The notes beneath the pieces are model-generated. The model ran no database searches, was not told the origin of the DNA, and saw nothing but the letters and a program-made list of their open reading frames with translations. A DNA stretch of 43,250 nucleotides from Woeseiaceae bacterium (GTDB taxonomy: Bacteria; Pseudomonadota; Gammaproteobacteria; Steroidobacterales; Woeseiaceae). Both the position numbers and the translations under genes were made by a program. This document shows, piece after piece, positions 18,280-27,410 of the stretch. Numbering within the stretch: the stretch's first letter is position 1; every line of letters starts with the position of its first letter. The stretch covers positions 1 through 43,250 of the forward strand of contig JASJBG010000013.1 of the NCBI GenBank assembly GCA_030066625.1, given 5' to 3'.

Positions 18280-19525
18280 GGGTCACCGGTTCGACAATCA
18301 TTGACCGAACCACAGACAGGTTTTCCGTTGTGTCCGTCCAGGCAACCACAATGTCCGTACCACGGCGGACAATCTGCGGGAAGCCCGACATGCGTCCCGG
18401 TCCGGTGCGGGCGACGATGTGCTGCGGTCCCTTCACGTCGTTCGCGGCGACGGAACGCAGTTTGATTGCGCCTGCGGAATCGAGCCAGCTGACCAGCGCC
18501 GTGCCGTCCGGGAACATTGCGAGCCCGACGCGGCCGATCGTGTCGCCGGAGGCGAGTTCGACGGGCGGGCCGAATGTACTGCCGCCATCCGCCGAACGGG
18601 CGAAACGTACACGAGGAAGGTCGTCGGCAGCCGTGAACCACGCTATCCCGATCCAATCGCCAGCACTGGCGATCGACGGACCATTGACCGGACAAGCAGC
18701 AATCTCCCAGTTGTCGTTCGCTATGGGCTTGCCCGTCTGCCAGCCGTCCGGGCCGAGTTGCGCGACGTAAATGTCGCGGATTTCGTCGCGCGTCCGGTTG
18801 CGATAAACAGCAACGGGACCATCCGGCCCGACGGCAACACCTGTCTGACAGCAGTCACACACAAGCTCATCGGCCAATTGTTCGTCGCTTATCGTGAGGT
18901 CGGGACCGATGACCGCAGACCGAAGCGTCATGCCGCCGCCCGCGTGCTCATCATGGCCGCCGTCGTGGGACGCATCGGGATCCGTATTTCGACCGTCCAG
19001 CCACAAGGCACCGGCGCCGCCGCTGGTCGGGAACAGGCTGACGAAGCCGTGTTCGGTCGGGGTACCGTCACGATGCGGGGCCACGGGATCGCTCCAGCTC
19101 TGCCCCGCGTTGCTGGATACCGCAATCGCGACGTCGTAGGAAAACCTGCCGCCCGGTTTCTTCTCGAGCCAGTGGGCTGCCCAGAGGTCACCGTCAATCG
19201 GTACGACGGACGGGAAATCCGCCCAGTTCACGAACCAGCTTTGACCGGAAGCGACAGTTCTCGGCGTGCTCCAGGCATCGCCGTCGAGCGTCGAGTATCT
19301 CAATGCAACGTCCGCCCCGTGCTTCTCGAGCCAGCTCAGCACGATAGTGCCGTCCGGGCCGGCCGCGAGACGCGCTTCGCTGCTGCCCGGGGCGGCCGTC
19401 GTCATGAGCGGCTGCCCGACCGTCGCTGCCGGTGGCGGGCTGCAGGCCGTGGAAATCCCCAGGATCGCTATCGAAGCCATCAGGAGAGTGGACGAACGAT
19501 ATATAAATAGGGGTTTTTCAGGCAT
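18266..19525 (-). CDS. BNR/sialidase-repeat lipoprotein of unknown function
   Basis: About 419 residues from ATG 19525 (an in-frame ATG at 19552 is alternative). The signal peptide ends at a lipobox-like ISTAC. The body carries several BNR/sialidase-type beta-propeller repeats (SxDGxxW or SADGGSTFGPP, SSNAGQSWSDP) with strand patterns such as VAVSSNAGQSW and RFARSADGGSTF, so a six-bladed propeller is expected. A CDCCQTGVAVG segment brings three cysteines together and could bind metal or be disulfide bonded. No catalytic sialidase Arg triad was confirmed. It converges on the cusA-like gene, which may or may not be meaningful. Confidence 0.65.
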   Translation of the reverse strand: MPEKPLFIYRSSTLLMASIAILGISTACSPPPAATVGQPLMTTAAPGSSEARLAAGPDGTIVLSWLEKHGADVALRYSTLDGDAWSTPRTVASGQSWFVNWADFPSVVPIDGDLWAAHWLEKKPGGRFSYDVAIAVSSNAGQSWSDPVAPHRDGTPTEHGFVSLFPTSGGAGALWLDGRNTDPDASHDGGHDEHAGGGMTLRSAVIGPDLTISDEQLADELVCDCCQTGVAVGPDGPVAVYRNRTRDEIRDIYVAQLGPDGWQTGKPIANDNWEIAACPVNGPSIASAGDWIGIAWFTAADDLPRVRFARSADGGSTFGPPVELASGDTIGRVGLAMFPDGTALVSWLDSAGAIKLRSVAANDVKGPQHIVARTGPGRMSGFPQIVRRGTDIVVAWTDTTENLSVVRSMIVEPVTLKAP

Positions 19526-19591
19526 AGAACGATCAATCCAGCGGCTATACATTTGCTTCCACTAACCCACCACGGACCCAAGGAGACGACA

Positions 19592-20023
19592 ATGACATTT
19601 CGCAACTTCCTGACCGATAACGCGCACTGGCTGCTGCGCTTGAGCATCGTCAGCGTGTTCTTCTACCACGGTGTATTGAAGTTCTCGAACCTCGAGGGAT
19701 TCGCCAGCATGCTGCCGATCTCCTACGTCGAGGTTGTACTTGTTGCGCTGGCGAATGTCGGCAGCTTGCTCGTCCTGCTCGGCGGTTTCAGCAACAACCA
19801 GCTGTCCGACCTGGCGACCCGCGTCGGCGCGGCATTCAACATCCCGGTAATGATCGGCGCGATTGCGCTGGTGCACTGGGGACGCTGGAATTTCGTCCCG
19901 ACGGAGAGTCACCCGATGGGTGGAATGGAGTTCCAGGTGACGCTGGCCTTGGTGATGCTCTACCTCGTGATCACCGGTAACCAGGGCATCCGCCCGGTTG
20001 GAGCTCGCGTAGCCACTGCCTGA
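19592..20023 (+). CDS. DoxX-family integral membrane protein
   Basis: 143 residues from ATG 19592, with AAGGAG eight bases upstream. Four TM segments are apparent (LLRLSIVSVFFYHGVLKF, VEVVLVALANVGSLLVLLGG, FNIPVMIGAIALVHW, FQVTLALVMLYLVI). FFYHG-LKF and the GAIALVHWGRWNF loop fit DoxX/DoxD-like proteins, often tied to redox or sulfur stress. Its substrate is unknown. It ends just before a bidirectional terminator. Confidence 0.75.
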   Translation: MTFRNFLTDNAHWLLRLSIVSVFFYHGVLKFSNLEGFASMLPISYVEVVLVALANVGSLLVLLGGFSNNQLSDLATRVGAAFNIPVMIGAIALVHWGRWNFVPTESHPMGGMEFQVTLALVMLYLVITGNQGIRPVGARVATA

Positions 20024-20050
20024 GTGCACTCTCCAAAGTACGGGGCAATG

Positions 20051-20082
20051 GCCCGGCGACCAGGAAGGTCGCCGGGCTTTTT
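20051..20082. terminator. Strong intrinsic terminator, probably bidirectional
   Basis: An 11-bp perfect GC stem (GCCCGGCGACC / GGTCGCCGGGC) with loop AGGAA is followed by five or six T on the plus strand. It ends the DoxX transcript and overlaps the stop of the convergent large gene. The minus-strand T tract is poor, so termination in that direction is less certain. Confidence 0.8.
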
Positions 20083-23000
20083 ACATTCCTGCCTGACCTT
20101 CACCGATGCCGGCGAGATCGACCGCGAACGGTACATCGTGCTCCGCCGACTCGGTTGCGATCACGACCCGTAACGATTCCGGCGCCGAGCGCAGATTACT
20201 GATGTGTGCCGCCGGACTACCGAAGCCCACGCTGATGTTATCCGCGCGGCCGATGACGTTGTCGTCGGCATCCAACACTTCGATCGAGAGGATACGTTCC
20301 TCGCCGGCCTGGATATCAATTTCGATCGAGCCCGGGCGCCACTCCGCGACCGTGAGTTCGACGCCCTCCTGGTCAAGTCGGCTGCCAGGGAATGCGGCGG
20401 TCACTGATGTCTGCGTTTCGACGGGCGCGCGGAAAACGACACGGCCGTTCAGCGTCACCGGCATGTCGTTCTCGTAGTCGCTGAACTGCAGGTTCGCCCC
20501 GCCTTTCAGCCACGGGCGATCGGGATCGGGTACGAAGGTCCCGTCCCGCCAGTAACCGCCGTCGGTCGACAGGCCGACCGGGCTGCTGAGCGAGATCGGC
20601 ACCGTCGATCCGTCCGCGAGCGCAACGGTCTCAAGGTGGACGGCACCGCCGTTCAGGTGATCGGCCAGGGGTATACCATCGGCGACATACAGCTCGAGCT
20701 GGGTGTAAAGGCCCATGAAACTCGAGGCCTGGAAGTCCTGCACGGCAACGAATACCGGGCCAGCCTTGGCGGTCGCCACAGGCTGGTTCCAGTCGAAGCT
20801 GGGTTCCGGCGCGTCGAGTTGCATCGCGCCGGCAAGCGCCTGCGCATCAGCGACCTCGAAGGCACGCGTCGGAAAGCTGAACTCCGAATCGAATCCGGGG
20901 TAGGCCGAGTCGAGTTCGAACGCGTACGTCAGCGTCTCGGTCTGGTCGGCGACGATGAGCTCCACGGTGGCGATAGTGCCGTAGATGTCGATCGACGCAT
21001 TTTGTCCGCTGCCGAACCAGCTGCCCGTCGACGACGAGCCGCCACTGCGAAGCACCTGACCGGCGGCGTTCAATGCACGTACATCGAGCAGGCGATTGAT
21101 GTCGCCACTCAGCTGGTAGGAAATCTCGTTTTCGGAGCCGCCGCGGAACACGATGCGAAGATCGTCGGTTTCGACGACCTCACCGTCGACCGGCATGTCA
21201 ACCCGGATCGAACGCGTCTGCACGGGCAGGTCGAACTCGACCTCGCCTCGAATCGACTCGACGTCAGCAACGCTCGCATCATCTGCCAGCGCGAACTCCT
21301 TTTCGAACGATACCATGGGGTAGTAGCGGATGTTGTTGCTGTCATCGAAATAAGAGTTCTTCGTGACGAGCCCGGCGTCGCTCCATTCACGGCTCGACGC
21401 GGAGCCACATTCGCGCGCAGGGAGCAGGGAGTTGCCCTGCGTGTCGGCCACGTCGCTGATGCGCATGCGCACGAGCTTTGCCCTTTCGCCCAGGTTCGGT
21501 AGTCCGCGAGCCTCACCGCGAATTGTGAGCTGTGCGCTGCCGGCCTCGGCTACTGTAAGTCGCGAAACGCCAACCGCAAACGGGCCGTCCTGCCACTGCG
21601 GGGTAAAAAAGGCGTTGGTGCCGAACTGGTCGAAGCTCGGCATGCTCGCGGCAGATGCGCTGCCGAACTGGAAAGGGCCCTCGTCGACCTGGTCCTCCAT
21701 GGCCATGCCCGGTCCCGACGACGAGACGCCCATCGATTGCTGCATGACGCCATTCAGCAGGGTCTGGATTTCCTCGTCGACATTCGTGTCGAGGCGGATC
21801 CCTGCCGTGAACGTGCGTGCTTCGAGCGAAAACGAAACGCGCTCGATGAGGCTGAGAACGTCCGGGTTGTCGGCAGTTTTCGACTTCGCCTCGGCGAGCC
21901 AGCTGGTGGCAGCCGTGTTGGTCATATCGAGAAAAGCGGTGTCGTTGCTCGTGATGGCGCCCGTGAAAACGACGCCCGGCGGCATGAGCGCCGGTGCGAT
22001 ACCGAAGTACAGTGCCTCCGCGGGCTGTGCTGCCTGGCCGGCGGCCGCGAGCATCATGCCGGCCATGCCGCTGGCACCGTGCCCCATTCCTGCCGGGTTC
22101 ATAACGCCAATCGTCAGGAGTTGCTCGCCGGTCATCGCCAGCCAGTCGTCGACTGGGACGTCGGCCGGCGCGGCGGATTCAATGCGTGACCAGAAAGTCT
22201 CGATGTGCGCGGCATCGGTTACGAGTACGCGCGTCGGTCCTATGCGCGCCGCGTGCAGCGGAGCCGGCTCGCAGGTCTGCTCATCCAGCCAGCTGAAGTA
22301 GATCGTCGCGGTATCCGCGTCGAAGCGATCGACGTCGTAGCGGCCCGCAATCCACTGCCGAACGCTGTCTGCATCGAAGCGCCCGATCAGGGCAGCGGCC
22401 CAGTAGGAACCTTCCGCGGACGTATCGTCGGCGTAGAGTGCAGCCACGGCGTCATCGATGTTGCTTCCGGGGTCGATGCCGGCGGCGCTCAGGCTGTCCC
22501 AGAAATTCTCGTCCGGTGCCAGCATCGCTTTTGCGTCCGGCGCGCCGAACAGGCGTTCCTGGAGCATAAGGCCGCGGTCGACGTCTACGTGGCCGAGGCC
22601 AACCAGGTCGCGACTGGCGAGCGCATTAGTGACGAGCAGCTGTTCGTCGGAGGCCGCGCCCTTCATCCAGACCGGCGAGGTATACCAGGCGCCGCCGCCG
22701 ACGAGTGCCATGAGCACCAGGGCTGCGGCGGCCAATCCGTAACGCAATCCACTCTTCGGCTTCGAAGCTTCGACCGGCGGCGACTCGTCGGCAACGGGCG
22801 CCGATGTGTCGCCGGCGGGCTCCGGCGAGTCGCCGACGGGATCCGGCTGTTCTGCCTCGACGACGGGCCTGGGAACGCGGACCTCCAGCTTCGCCCCAGC
22901 TTCCTTGAAGATATCGACATAGCGTCGAGCTTCAGCCTTGGTTGCGACCTTGTCGACCCGTACAGGCTTGCCGATAAATAGCCGCTCCTCGACCTGCGCC

Positions 23001-23095
23001 GCTGGCCGGCCGAGTTTTTCTCCAATAACGGCGGCTGCCTGAGCCTGAGTGACGTCGGGTTCGAGTTCGCCTCGAAAGACCAGTATGTATTCCAT
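20081..23095 (-). CDS. Large membrane-anchored extracytoplasmic protein of unknown function
   Basis: 1004 residues from ATG 23095 (MEYILVFRGELEPDV); the frame extends to 23158 but the conserved start fits 23095. Residues 1-75 form a small domain with an FRGEL start, VEERLFIGKPVRV and ARRYVDIFKEAGAKLEVR. This is a pattern I know at the N-terminus of assorted membrane proteins (FxGxxxP, LFxGKPV, A-x-x-Y-x-x-x-x-x-x-AGA). An acidic Pro-rich linker and one TM segment (YGLAAAALVLMALVGGGAWY) follow. The remaining ~850 residues are extracytoplasmic and beta-rich with repeated domains of similar pattern. No enzyme motif recognised. Confidence 0.65.
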   Translation of the reverse strand: MEYILVFRGELEPDVTQAQAAAVIGEKLGRPAAQVEERLFIGKPVRVDKVATKAEARRYVDIFKEAGAKLEVRVPRPVVEAEQPDPVGDSPEPAGDTSAPVADESPPVEASKPKSGLRYGLAAAALVLMALVGGGAWYTSPVWMKGAASDEQLLVTNALASRDLVGLGHVDVDRGLMLQERLFGAPDAKAMLAPDENFWDSLSAAGIDPGSNIDDAVAALYADDTSAEGSYWAAALIGRFDADSVRQWIAGRYDVDRFDADTATIYFSWLDEQTCEPAPLHAARIGPTRVLVTDAAHIETFWSRIESAAPADVPVDDWLAMTGEQLLTIGVMNPAGMGHGASGMAGMMLAAAGQAAQPAEALYFGIAPALMPPGVVFTGAITSNDTAFLDMTNTAATSWLAEAKSKTADNPDVLSLIERVSFSLEARTFTAGIRLDTNVDEEIQTLLNGVMQQSMGVSSSGPGMAMEDQVDEGPFQFGSASAASMPSFDQFGTNAFFTPQWQDGPFAVGVSRLTVAEAGSAQLTIRGEARGLPNLGERAKLVRMRISDVADTQGNSLLPARECGSASSREWSDAGLVTKNSYFDDSNNIRYYPMVSFEKEFALADDASVADVESIRGEVEFDLPVQTRSIRVDMPVDGEVVETDDLRIVFRGGSENEISYQLSGDINRLLDVRALNAAGQVLRSGGSSSTGSWFGSGQNASIDIYGTIATVELIVADQTETLTYAFELDSAYPGFDSEFSFPTRAFEVADAQALAGAMQLDAPEPSFDWNQPVATAKAGPVFVAVQDFQASSFMGLYTQLELYVADGIPLADHLNGGAVHLETVALADGSTVPISLSSPVGLSTDGGYWRDGTFVPDPDRPWLKGGANLQFSDYENDMPVTLNGRVVFRAPVETQTSVTAAFPGSRLDQEGVELTVAEWRPGSIEIDIQAGEERILSIEVLDADDNVIGRADNISVGFGSPAAHISNLRSAPESLRVVIATESAEHDVPFAVDLAGIGEGQAGM

Positions 23096-23276
23096 GACCG
23101 CACCCCGCGGTGAGCGCCCGTGTCGGGCGATGGGATAAAGGCTTGTTGAACATAGCATTGCGGCCGGGATTTGCTGAGATTCACCTCACGTTTTGCCCGG
23201 TAGCGAGCCCGTCAGGGGTATACTCGGCTGCGATGATTCCGGACTATCGAGTGGCGCTCGCTGACCGCCACGACCA

Positions 23277-24056
23277 ATGTCGATGAATGCCATCACGGCA
23301 TTCTGCAGGGACCTCTACCATGGCAGGTCACAGCGAGCCGTCCGCGCTCGTCTCACATTCCTGGCCCTCGACGTCCTGATCGTCGCCTATTTCGTCGTAA
23401 CGACCTTTCTCGACCTGCACCGCTGGATCATCATCGTCGACATGATCATCGGTGTCGTGCTGTTGATCGACTTCATTGCCCGAATGCTGGCATCACACGA
23501 TCGCGGCGCATTCCTCGTTCGTCCGGTCACCATCGTCGACTTCATTGTCATTGCGTCGCTGTTCGTGCCCGCGCTAATCGGCAACTATGCTTTCCTGCGT
23601 CTCGTACGTTCGCTGCGACTGCTGCGTTCGTACGCGGTGCTGAAGCAGCTTCGCGAGAATTCCCGGTTCTTCGCTCGAAACGAAGATGTCATCTTTTCGA
23701 CGCTGAACCTGCTGGTCTTCATTTTCGTCGTGACGGCGCTCGTCTACGAGCTGCAGGTCGAGGCGAACGAGTCGATCAACAATTACATAGATGCGCTGTA
23801 TTTCACGATTACGACGTTGACGACGACCGGCTTCGGCGACGTCATACTCGTCGGCGGCACAGGACGGCTGCTTGCGGTCGTCGTCATGATCGTCGGCGTG
23901 GCGTTGTTCATACGCCTCGTGCAGACGATTTTCAGGCCCAGCCGGGTCCGCCATGAGTGCCCCGACTGCGGCTTGACGCGTCACGAACGCGACGCGGTGC
24001 ATTGCAAACACTGCGGCCGGCAACTGCACATCCCCACGGAGGGAATGACGAGCTAG
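23277..24056 (+). CDS. Voltage-gated-type potassium channel with C-terminal zinc ribbon
   Basis: 259 residues with six predicted TM segments (S1 about LTFLALDVLIVAYFVVTTFL). An S4-like stretch, LRLVRSLRLLRSYAVLKQLR, carries regularly spaced Arg. The pore loop is TTLTTTGFGD with selectivity filter GFGD at ~185-188, a known bacterial variant of GYGD. The tail is a zinc ribbon, CPDC-CKHC, which could act as a cytosolic sensor. A TATACT box at 23218-23223 lies upstream. A possible 18-codon ORF (23233-23286) overlaps the start and might couple translation; this is weakly supported. Confidence 0.8.
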   Translation: MSMNAITAFCRDLYHGRSQRAVRARLTFLALDVLIVAYFVVTTFLDLHRWIIIVDMIIGVVLLIDFIARMLASHDRGAFLVRPVTIVDFIVIASLFVPALIGNYAFLRLVRSLRLLRSYAVLKQLRENSRFFARNEDVIFSTLNLLVFIFVVTALVYELQVEANESINNYIDALYFTITTLTTTGFGDVILVGGTGRLLAVVVMIVGVALFIRLVQTIFRPSRVRHECPDCGLTRHERDAVHCKHCGRQLHIPTEGMTS

Positions 24057-24664
24057 GATCTGGCGTCATCCAGGTTCACCGGGTCGATGCGAAACCGGTA
24101 TGGCAGCGCGGCGTCCTCGCCGGCGTAATCGATGCCGACGCGCGGGCCGACAATCACGTCTTCCCGGTTCACGGACAGGTCGCTGTCCTCGATCCAGATA
24201 CTGCCGTCGACGAGGCTGGTGCCGGTCAGTGCCGTCGTAATTCCAAGCCCCTGCGCCAGCTTGCCCGGGCCGACCAGCAATGCTCTGTTCACGGCTTCGC
24301 GCCTGCGCCGTTCGAGGATGGTCGCGGTACCGGCGAGCGGTTTCCCGGCACGAACGAGAATAGCGAGCGGCTCGTCCTCACGGCCAACGACGACATTGAA
24401 GAGATGATGGATGCCGTAGCAAAGGTAGACATACGCCACGCCGCCCGGGCCGAACATTGGTTCTGTCCGATCCGTGCGACGGCCGCCGTACGCATGGCTG
24501 GCCCGGTCGCCGACGCCGGCGTACGCTTCCGTCTCGGTGATGATGGCCGACGTACGTACACCGCCGATGCTGGTGGTGAGCACCTTTCCCAGCAGTTCAC
24601 GGCTCAGGGAGATGACGTCATTGCGGCGGTAGAATTCGAGCGGCAGCTTCACTGCGGCTAACAT
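24053..24664 (-). CDS. mpg: DNA-3-methyladenine glycosylase (AAG/MPG family)
   Basis: 203 residues from ATG 24664 (an upstream in-frame start at 24721 would overlap the divergent cutA). Family signatures are complete: LLGKVLTT, ITETEAYAGVGDRASHAY (catalytic Glu in ETEAY), MFGPGGVAYVYLCYGIHHLFNVV (base-flipping Tyr and metal-independent active site) and GPGKLAQGLGI. It excises alkylated purines in base excision repair. Divergent from cutA with a 32-bp spacer; its end overlaps the end of the potassium channel gene by four bases. Confidence 0.9.
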   Translation of the reverse strand: MLAAVKLPLEFYRRNDVISLSRELLGKVLTTSIGGVRTSAIITETEAYAGVGDRASHAYGGRRTDRTEPMFGPGGVAYVYLCYGIHHLFNVVVGREDEPLAILVRAGKPLAGTATILERRRREAVNRALLVGPGKLAQGLGITTALTGTSLVDGSIWIEDSDLSVNREDVIVGPRVGIDYAGEDAALPYRFRIDPVNLDDARS

Positions 24665-24696
24665 ACAGGATCCGCCGCCGACGTCGAGAATCGTCC

Positions 24697-25023
24697 ATGA
24701 CCGCCATTGCCGTGATGACAACCACGCCGAGCGCCGATGAAGCGCACGCGATCGCCAGCTCGCTCGTCGAGCGTAAGCTCGCCGCCTGCGTGCATATCGT
24801 TCCTATCGAGAGCGTCTACAGTTGGGAAGGCGAGGTCCAGAACGACAGCGAGTATCGCCTGCTCGCCAAGACAACGGAGGCTCGATACGCGGATGTCGAG
24901 GCGGCGATCCTGGAGCTACATTCCTATGACCTGCCGGCTGTCGTCGCCTTCCACATTGCCGGCGGCTACACGCCTTATCTGGACTGGGTGGCGGCGAACG
25001 CCCCTGGAGAGGCTTTGTCCTGA
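24697..25023 (+). CDS. cutA: Divalent-cation tolerance protein CutA1
   Basis: 108 residues, normal length for the trimeric CutA1 family. Motifs: MTTTPSADEAHAIASSLVERKLAACVHIVP, VYSWEGEV-NDSEYRLLAKTT and HSYDLPAVVAFHIAGGYTPYLDWV. It is a small ferredoxin-like-fold protein of the cytosol or periplasm. A role in copper tolerance is historical and its exact function is unsettled. It is not in the copper efflux operon here; it faces mpg and converges on the MFS gene. Confidence 0.92.
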   Translation: MTAIAVMTTTPSADEAHAIASSLVERKLAACVHIVPIESVYSWEGEVQNDSEYRLLAKTTEARYADVEAAILELHSYDLPAVVAFHIAGGYTPYLDWVAANAPGEALS

Positions 25024-25050
25024 CGAGCGCGCTACCGCTGTCCCGAACAG

Positions 25051-26361
25051 CTAGGCCGACTCCTTGCCACGAAAGCTCAGCGCGACGATTGCGCCGACCG
25101 GCAGCACGGTGAGCGCCGCAAGTATAAAGACCGACGCGCCGAAAGTTTCGTACAGGACACCGCCGAGCACGAGCCCGACGATGCTGGCAACGGCGCCGAC
25201 ACTCCCGCCGGCACCCTGGATCGCACCCTGAGTCCGGCGGTCTCCGGTCTTCGAGAGCAGGGCCATTACTGATGGCCACATGAGTCCGTTGCCGACCGCG
25301 ATTCCGGCCGCGCCGACGTAAAGCGCGGCCGTCTCGTCGGCGAGAAAGGCAAAGAACCCTGCTGCGAGGATTGCGGTTCCGATCACGGCGAGGCTGGTCT
25401 CGCTGAATAGCTTCGACAGCCTGCTCAAAAGGGGGCCCTGTACGAGAACCATGATCAGGCTCATGAATGCGAAGAACGTCCCTGTCTGCGCGACTGACCA
25501 TTGGAGAACGCCGGCGGCGTGCACGGGAAAACCGATGTAGAAGCAGCTGAAGCCCAGCGTGACGAGGAAGTAGGCGAGCAATAGCGGCATAACGTGTTGA
25601 AGTCGCAGGACCTCCGCGAACGGGATATCTGCGTCGTCAATCTCGTAGCACTCGCGGTGCTCCTGGCCGAATACTTTGCGCACGCTGCGCGGCGACGGTG
25701 CAGCCTCGATCTGGCAGGGGGAGTATTCCTGCAGTCGGAACACGATGATCGCGAGCGCGACGACCGAGATCAGCAAGGTCGCGGTGACCGGCACGATGTT
25801 GCCATACGCCGTTGCACCGAGGACGCCGGCAATCGCGGGACCGATAACGAAACCCAGGTTGCCCGACACGGCCATTTTGCCGAAGTTCGCACTTCGGTCG
25901 TCGTCATCGGTGATGTCAGCGAGATAGGCATTGGCGACGGACACGTTGCCGCCCGTCAGACCGTCGAGCGCGCGCGCGAAGAACGCAAGAATCAGCGGCA
26001 GCGTCAGGCTGAACTGCCCCAGCGTCGTTGAGTCGACGTCCAGCACCGTCGTCAGCGGAACGAAGAAAGCGACGAGGAAAACGCACCATGAGGCGAGGGT
26101 GCCAAGCTGGCTCAGCATCAGCACCTTGCGCCGGCCTATGCGATCCGACCAGCGGCCAAGAACCGGCGCGCCGATCAGCTGGAACGCCGAGTAAGTCGCT
26201 CCCATGAGACCCAGTACGAGCGCGTTGCCACCCCAGTCCGTAACGAGGAAGACCAGGAACGGGATGACGATGCTGAAGCCCAGTGTGCCGACGAAGTTGA
26301 CGGCGAGGATCGGCAGCAGCGATATCCGGCCGCCGGGTGGTGTGCTGGCGTCAGCAGGCAT
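25051..26361 (-). CDS. MFS transporter, TetA/DHA1-like
   Basis: 436 residues with 12 predicted TM segments. The MFS signature between TM2 and TM3 is GRWSDRIGRRKVLMLSQLG, and the TM5 region reads GNLGFVIGPAIAGVLGA (the DHA1 motif C pattern GxxxGPxxGG). A cytosolic loop of charged and polar residues (QEYSPCQIEAAPSPRSVRKV) separates the halves. It is likely a drug/H+ antiporter or related exporter, with substrate unknown. Divergent from the 26451 operon (90 bp apart). Confidence 0.82.
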   Translation of the reverse strand: MPADASTPPGGRISLLPILAVNFVGTLGFSIVIPFLVFLVTDWGGNALVLGLMGATYSAFQLIGAPVLGRWSDRIGRRKVLMLSQLGTLASWCVFLVAFFVPLTTVLDVDSTTLGQFSLTLPLILAFFARALDGLTGGNVSVANAYLADITDDDDRSANFGKMAVSGNLGFVIGPAIAGVLGATAYGNIVPVTATLLISVVALAIIVFRLQEYSPCQIEAAPSPRSVRKVFGQEHRECYEIDDADIPFAEVLRLQHVMPLLLAYFLVTLGFSCFYIGFPVHAAGVLQWSVAQTGTFFAFMSLIMVLVQGPLLSRLSKLFSETSLAVIGTAILAAGFFAFLADETAALYVGAAGIAVGNGLMWPSVMALLSKTGDRRTQGAIQGAGGSVGAVASIVGLVLGGVLYETFGASVFILAALTVLPVGAIVALSFRGKESA

Positions 26362-26450
26362 GCCCGCACATTAGCAGATGCGGCGGCAAATCCGTGGGCT
26401 AGGATGCGAGGTGAGGCGTAGAGAGGATTTGCGGTTAAACTCGCAGTCCC

Positions 26451-27410
26451 ATGGCCACGCAAAACGACAAACAACGGCCGATCCGTCTACTCCTTGGCCC
26501 GCAGCGGCCGATGCTGAACCTCGCCGAGGCGCTCGATGCGTCGGGCCTGCCCGACGGGCCGCTCGCCGTGATTTCCGCCGGCTGGCAGGAGGCGGAGGCC
26601 GACATCGACGACGTTCGCGAGGTCACGGGGCGAACGCTCGAAGACCTGCGTCCGTACCAGCGAGCGAACGACGTGTTCAAGGCCGACGAGCGGCTGGCGG
26701 ACGCGTACCGCGTGCGCCAGGACCGGCTCAAGGAGCAGCAGCAGCTGTACCGGCAACGCCTGAAGCAGCTTGCGCTCGCTGCACTGCAAACGCTCAATGC
26801 CGACGGTGACGCGGAGATCGTCGCCGCCGAGCAGCGTCACGCCATCGCGCAGCTGCGCGCGCTCGACCGCCATCACCTGCACCGCACCGAGTCCATCCAC
26901 GCCGAGTTCGACGCGAGCTTCAATTCGTCGAGCCATTCGCTGCTCGCCGATCAGGCGCGCGAGATGAACGAGATCATTGATCGCTCGGCCGGCGTGCTGA
27001 TCACTGGCGGCAATATCGTCGTGCTGCTCAACCGCATGCGGCTGTTCGACCTCGAAGCATCGCTTGCGGATACTCACGTCGCCGCGTGGTCCGCGGGCGC
27101 GATGGTGCTCGCCGAGCGTATCGTGCTGTTCCACGACCGTATGCCGCTGGGCCGCCGTAATCCCGAGATTCTCGGCGGCGGCCTGGGGCTCGCACCGGGC
27201 TACGTGTTCCTTGCCGACGTGGAGCGCCGGCTGCGCCAGCGAGACCGGCTGCACGTCGGCCTGATGTCCCGGCGTTTCTCGCCCGACGTCTGTGTTGCGC
27301 TTGATAGCGGCAGCCAGCTGTTGCTCGAGGGCGAGCGCGTCGACCGTGCCGAGGCAACCCGGCGGCTCTCGCACGATGGTCGTCTGACGAAACTCGGGGC
27401 GGCGGCGTGA
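26451..27410 (+). CDS. S51/cyanophycinase-like class-I GATase-fold hydrolase
   Basis: 319 residues. The C-terminal half has the S51-type signature: LITGGNIVVLLNRMRLFD followed by VAAWSAGAMVLAE with nucleophile Ser214. The centre (~75-125) is a charged coiled-coil-like segment (RQDRLKEQQQLYRQRLKQLA), unusual for the family. Members include dipeptidase E and cyanophycinase, which cleave Asp-containing peptides. It opens a six-gene operon; the stop overlaps the next GTG. A role in trimming an amino-acid polymer or conjugate made by the downstream ATP-grasp ligases is inference. Confidence 0.68.
   Translation: MATQNDKQRPIRLLLGPQRPMLNLAEALDASGLPDGPLAVISAGWQEAEADIDDVREVTGRTLEDLRPYQRANDVFKADERLADAYRVRQDRLKEQQQLYRQRLKQLALAALQTLNADGDAEIVAAEQRHAIAQLRALDRHHLHRTESIHAEFDASFNSSSHSLLADQAREMNEIIDRSAGVLITGGNIVVLLNRMRLFDLEASLADTHVAAWSAGAMVLAERIVLFHDRMPLGRRNPEILGGGLGLAPGYVFLADVERRLRQRDRLHVGLMSRRFSPDVCVALDSGSQLLLEGERVDRAEATRRLSHDGRLTKLGAAA

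Noticed and set aside
20636-22301. Plus-strand frames opposite the 1004-residue protein
   Set aside because: No ribosome site and biased composition typical of antisense frames in GC-rich DNA.
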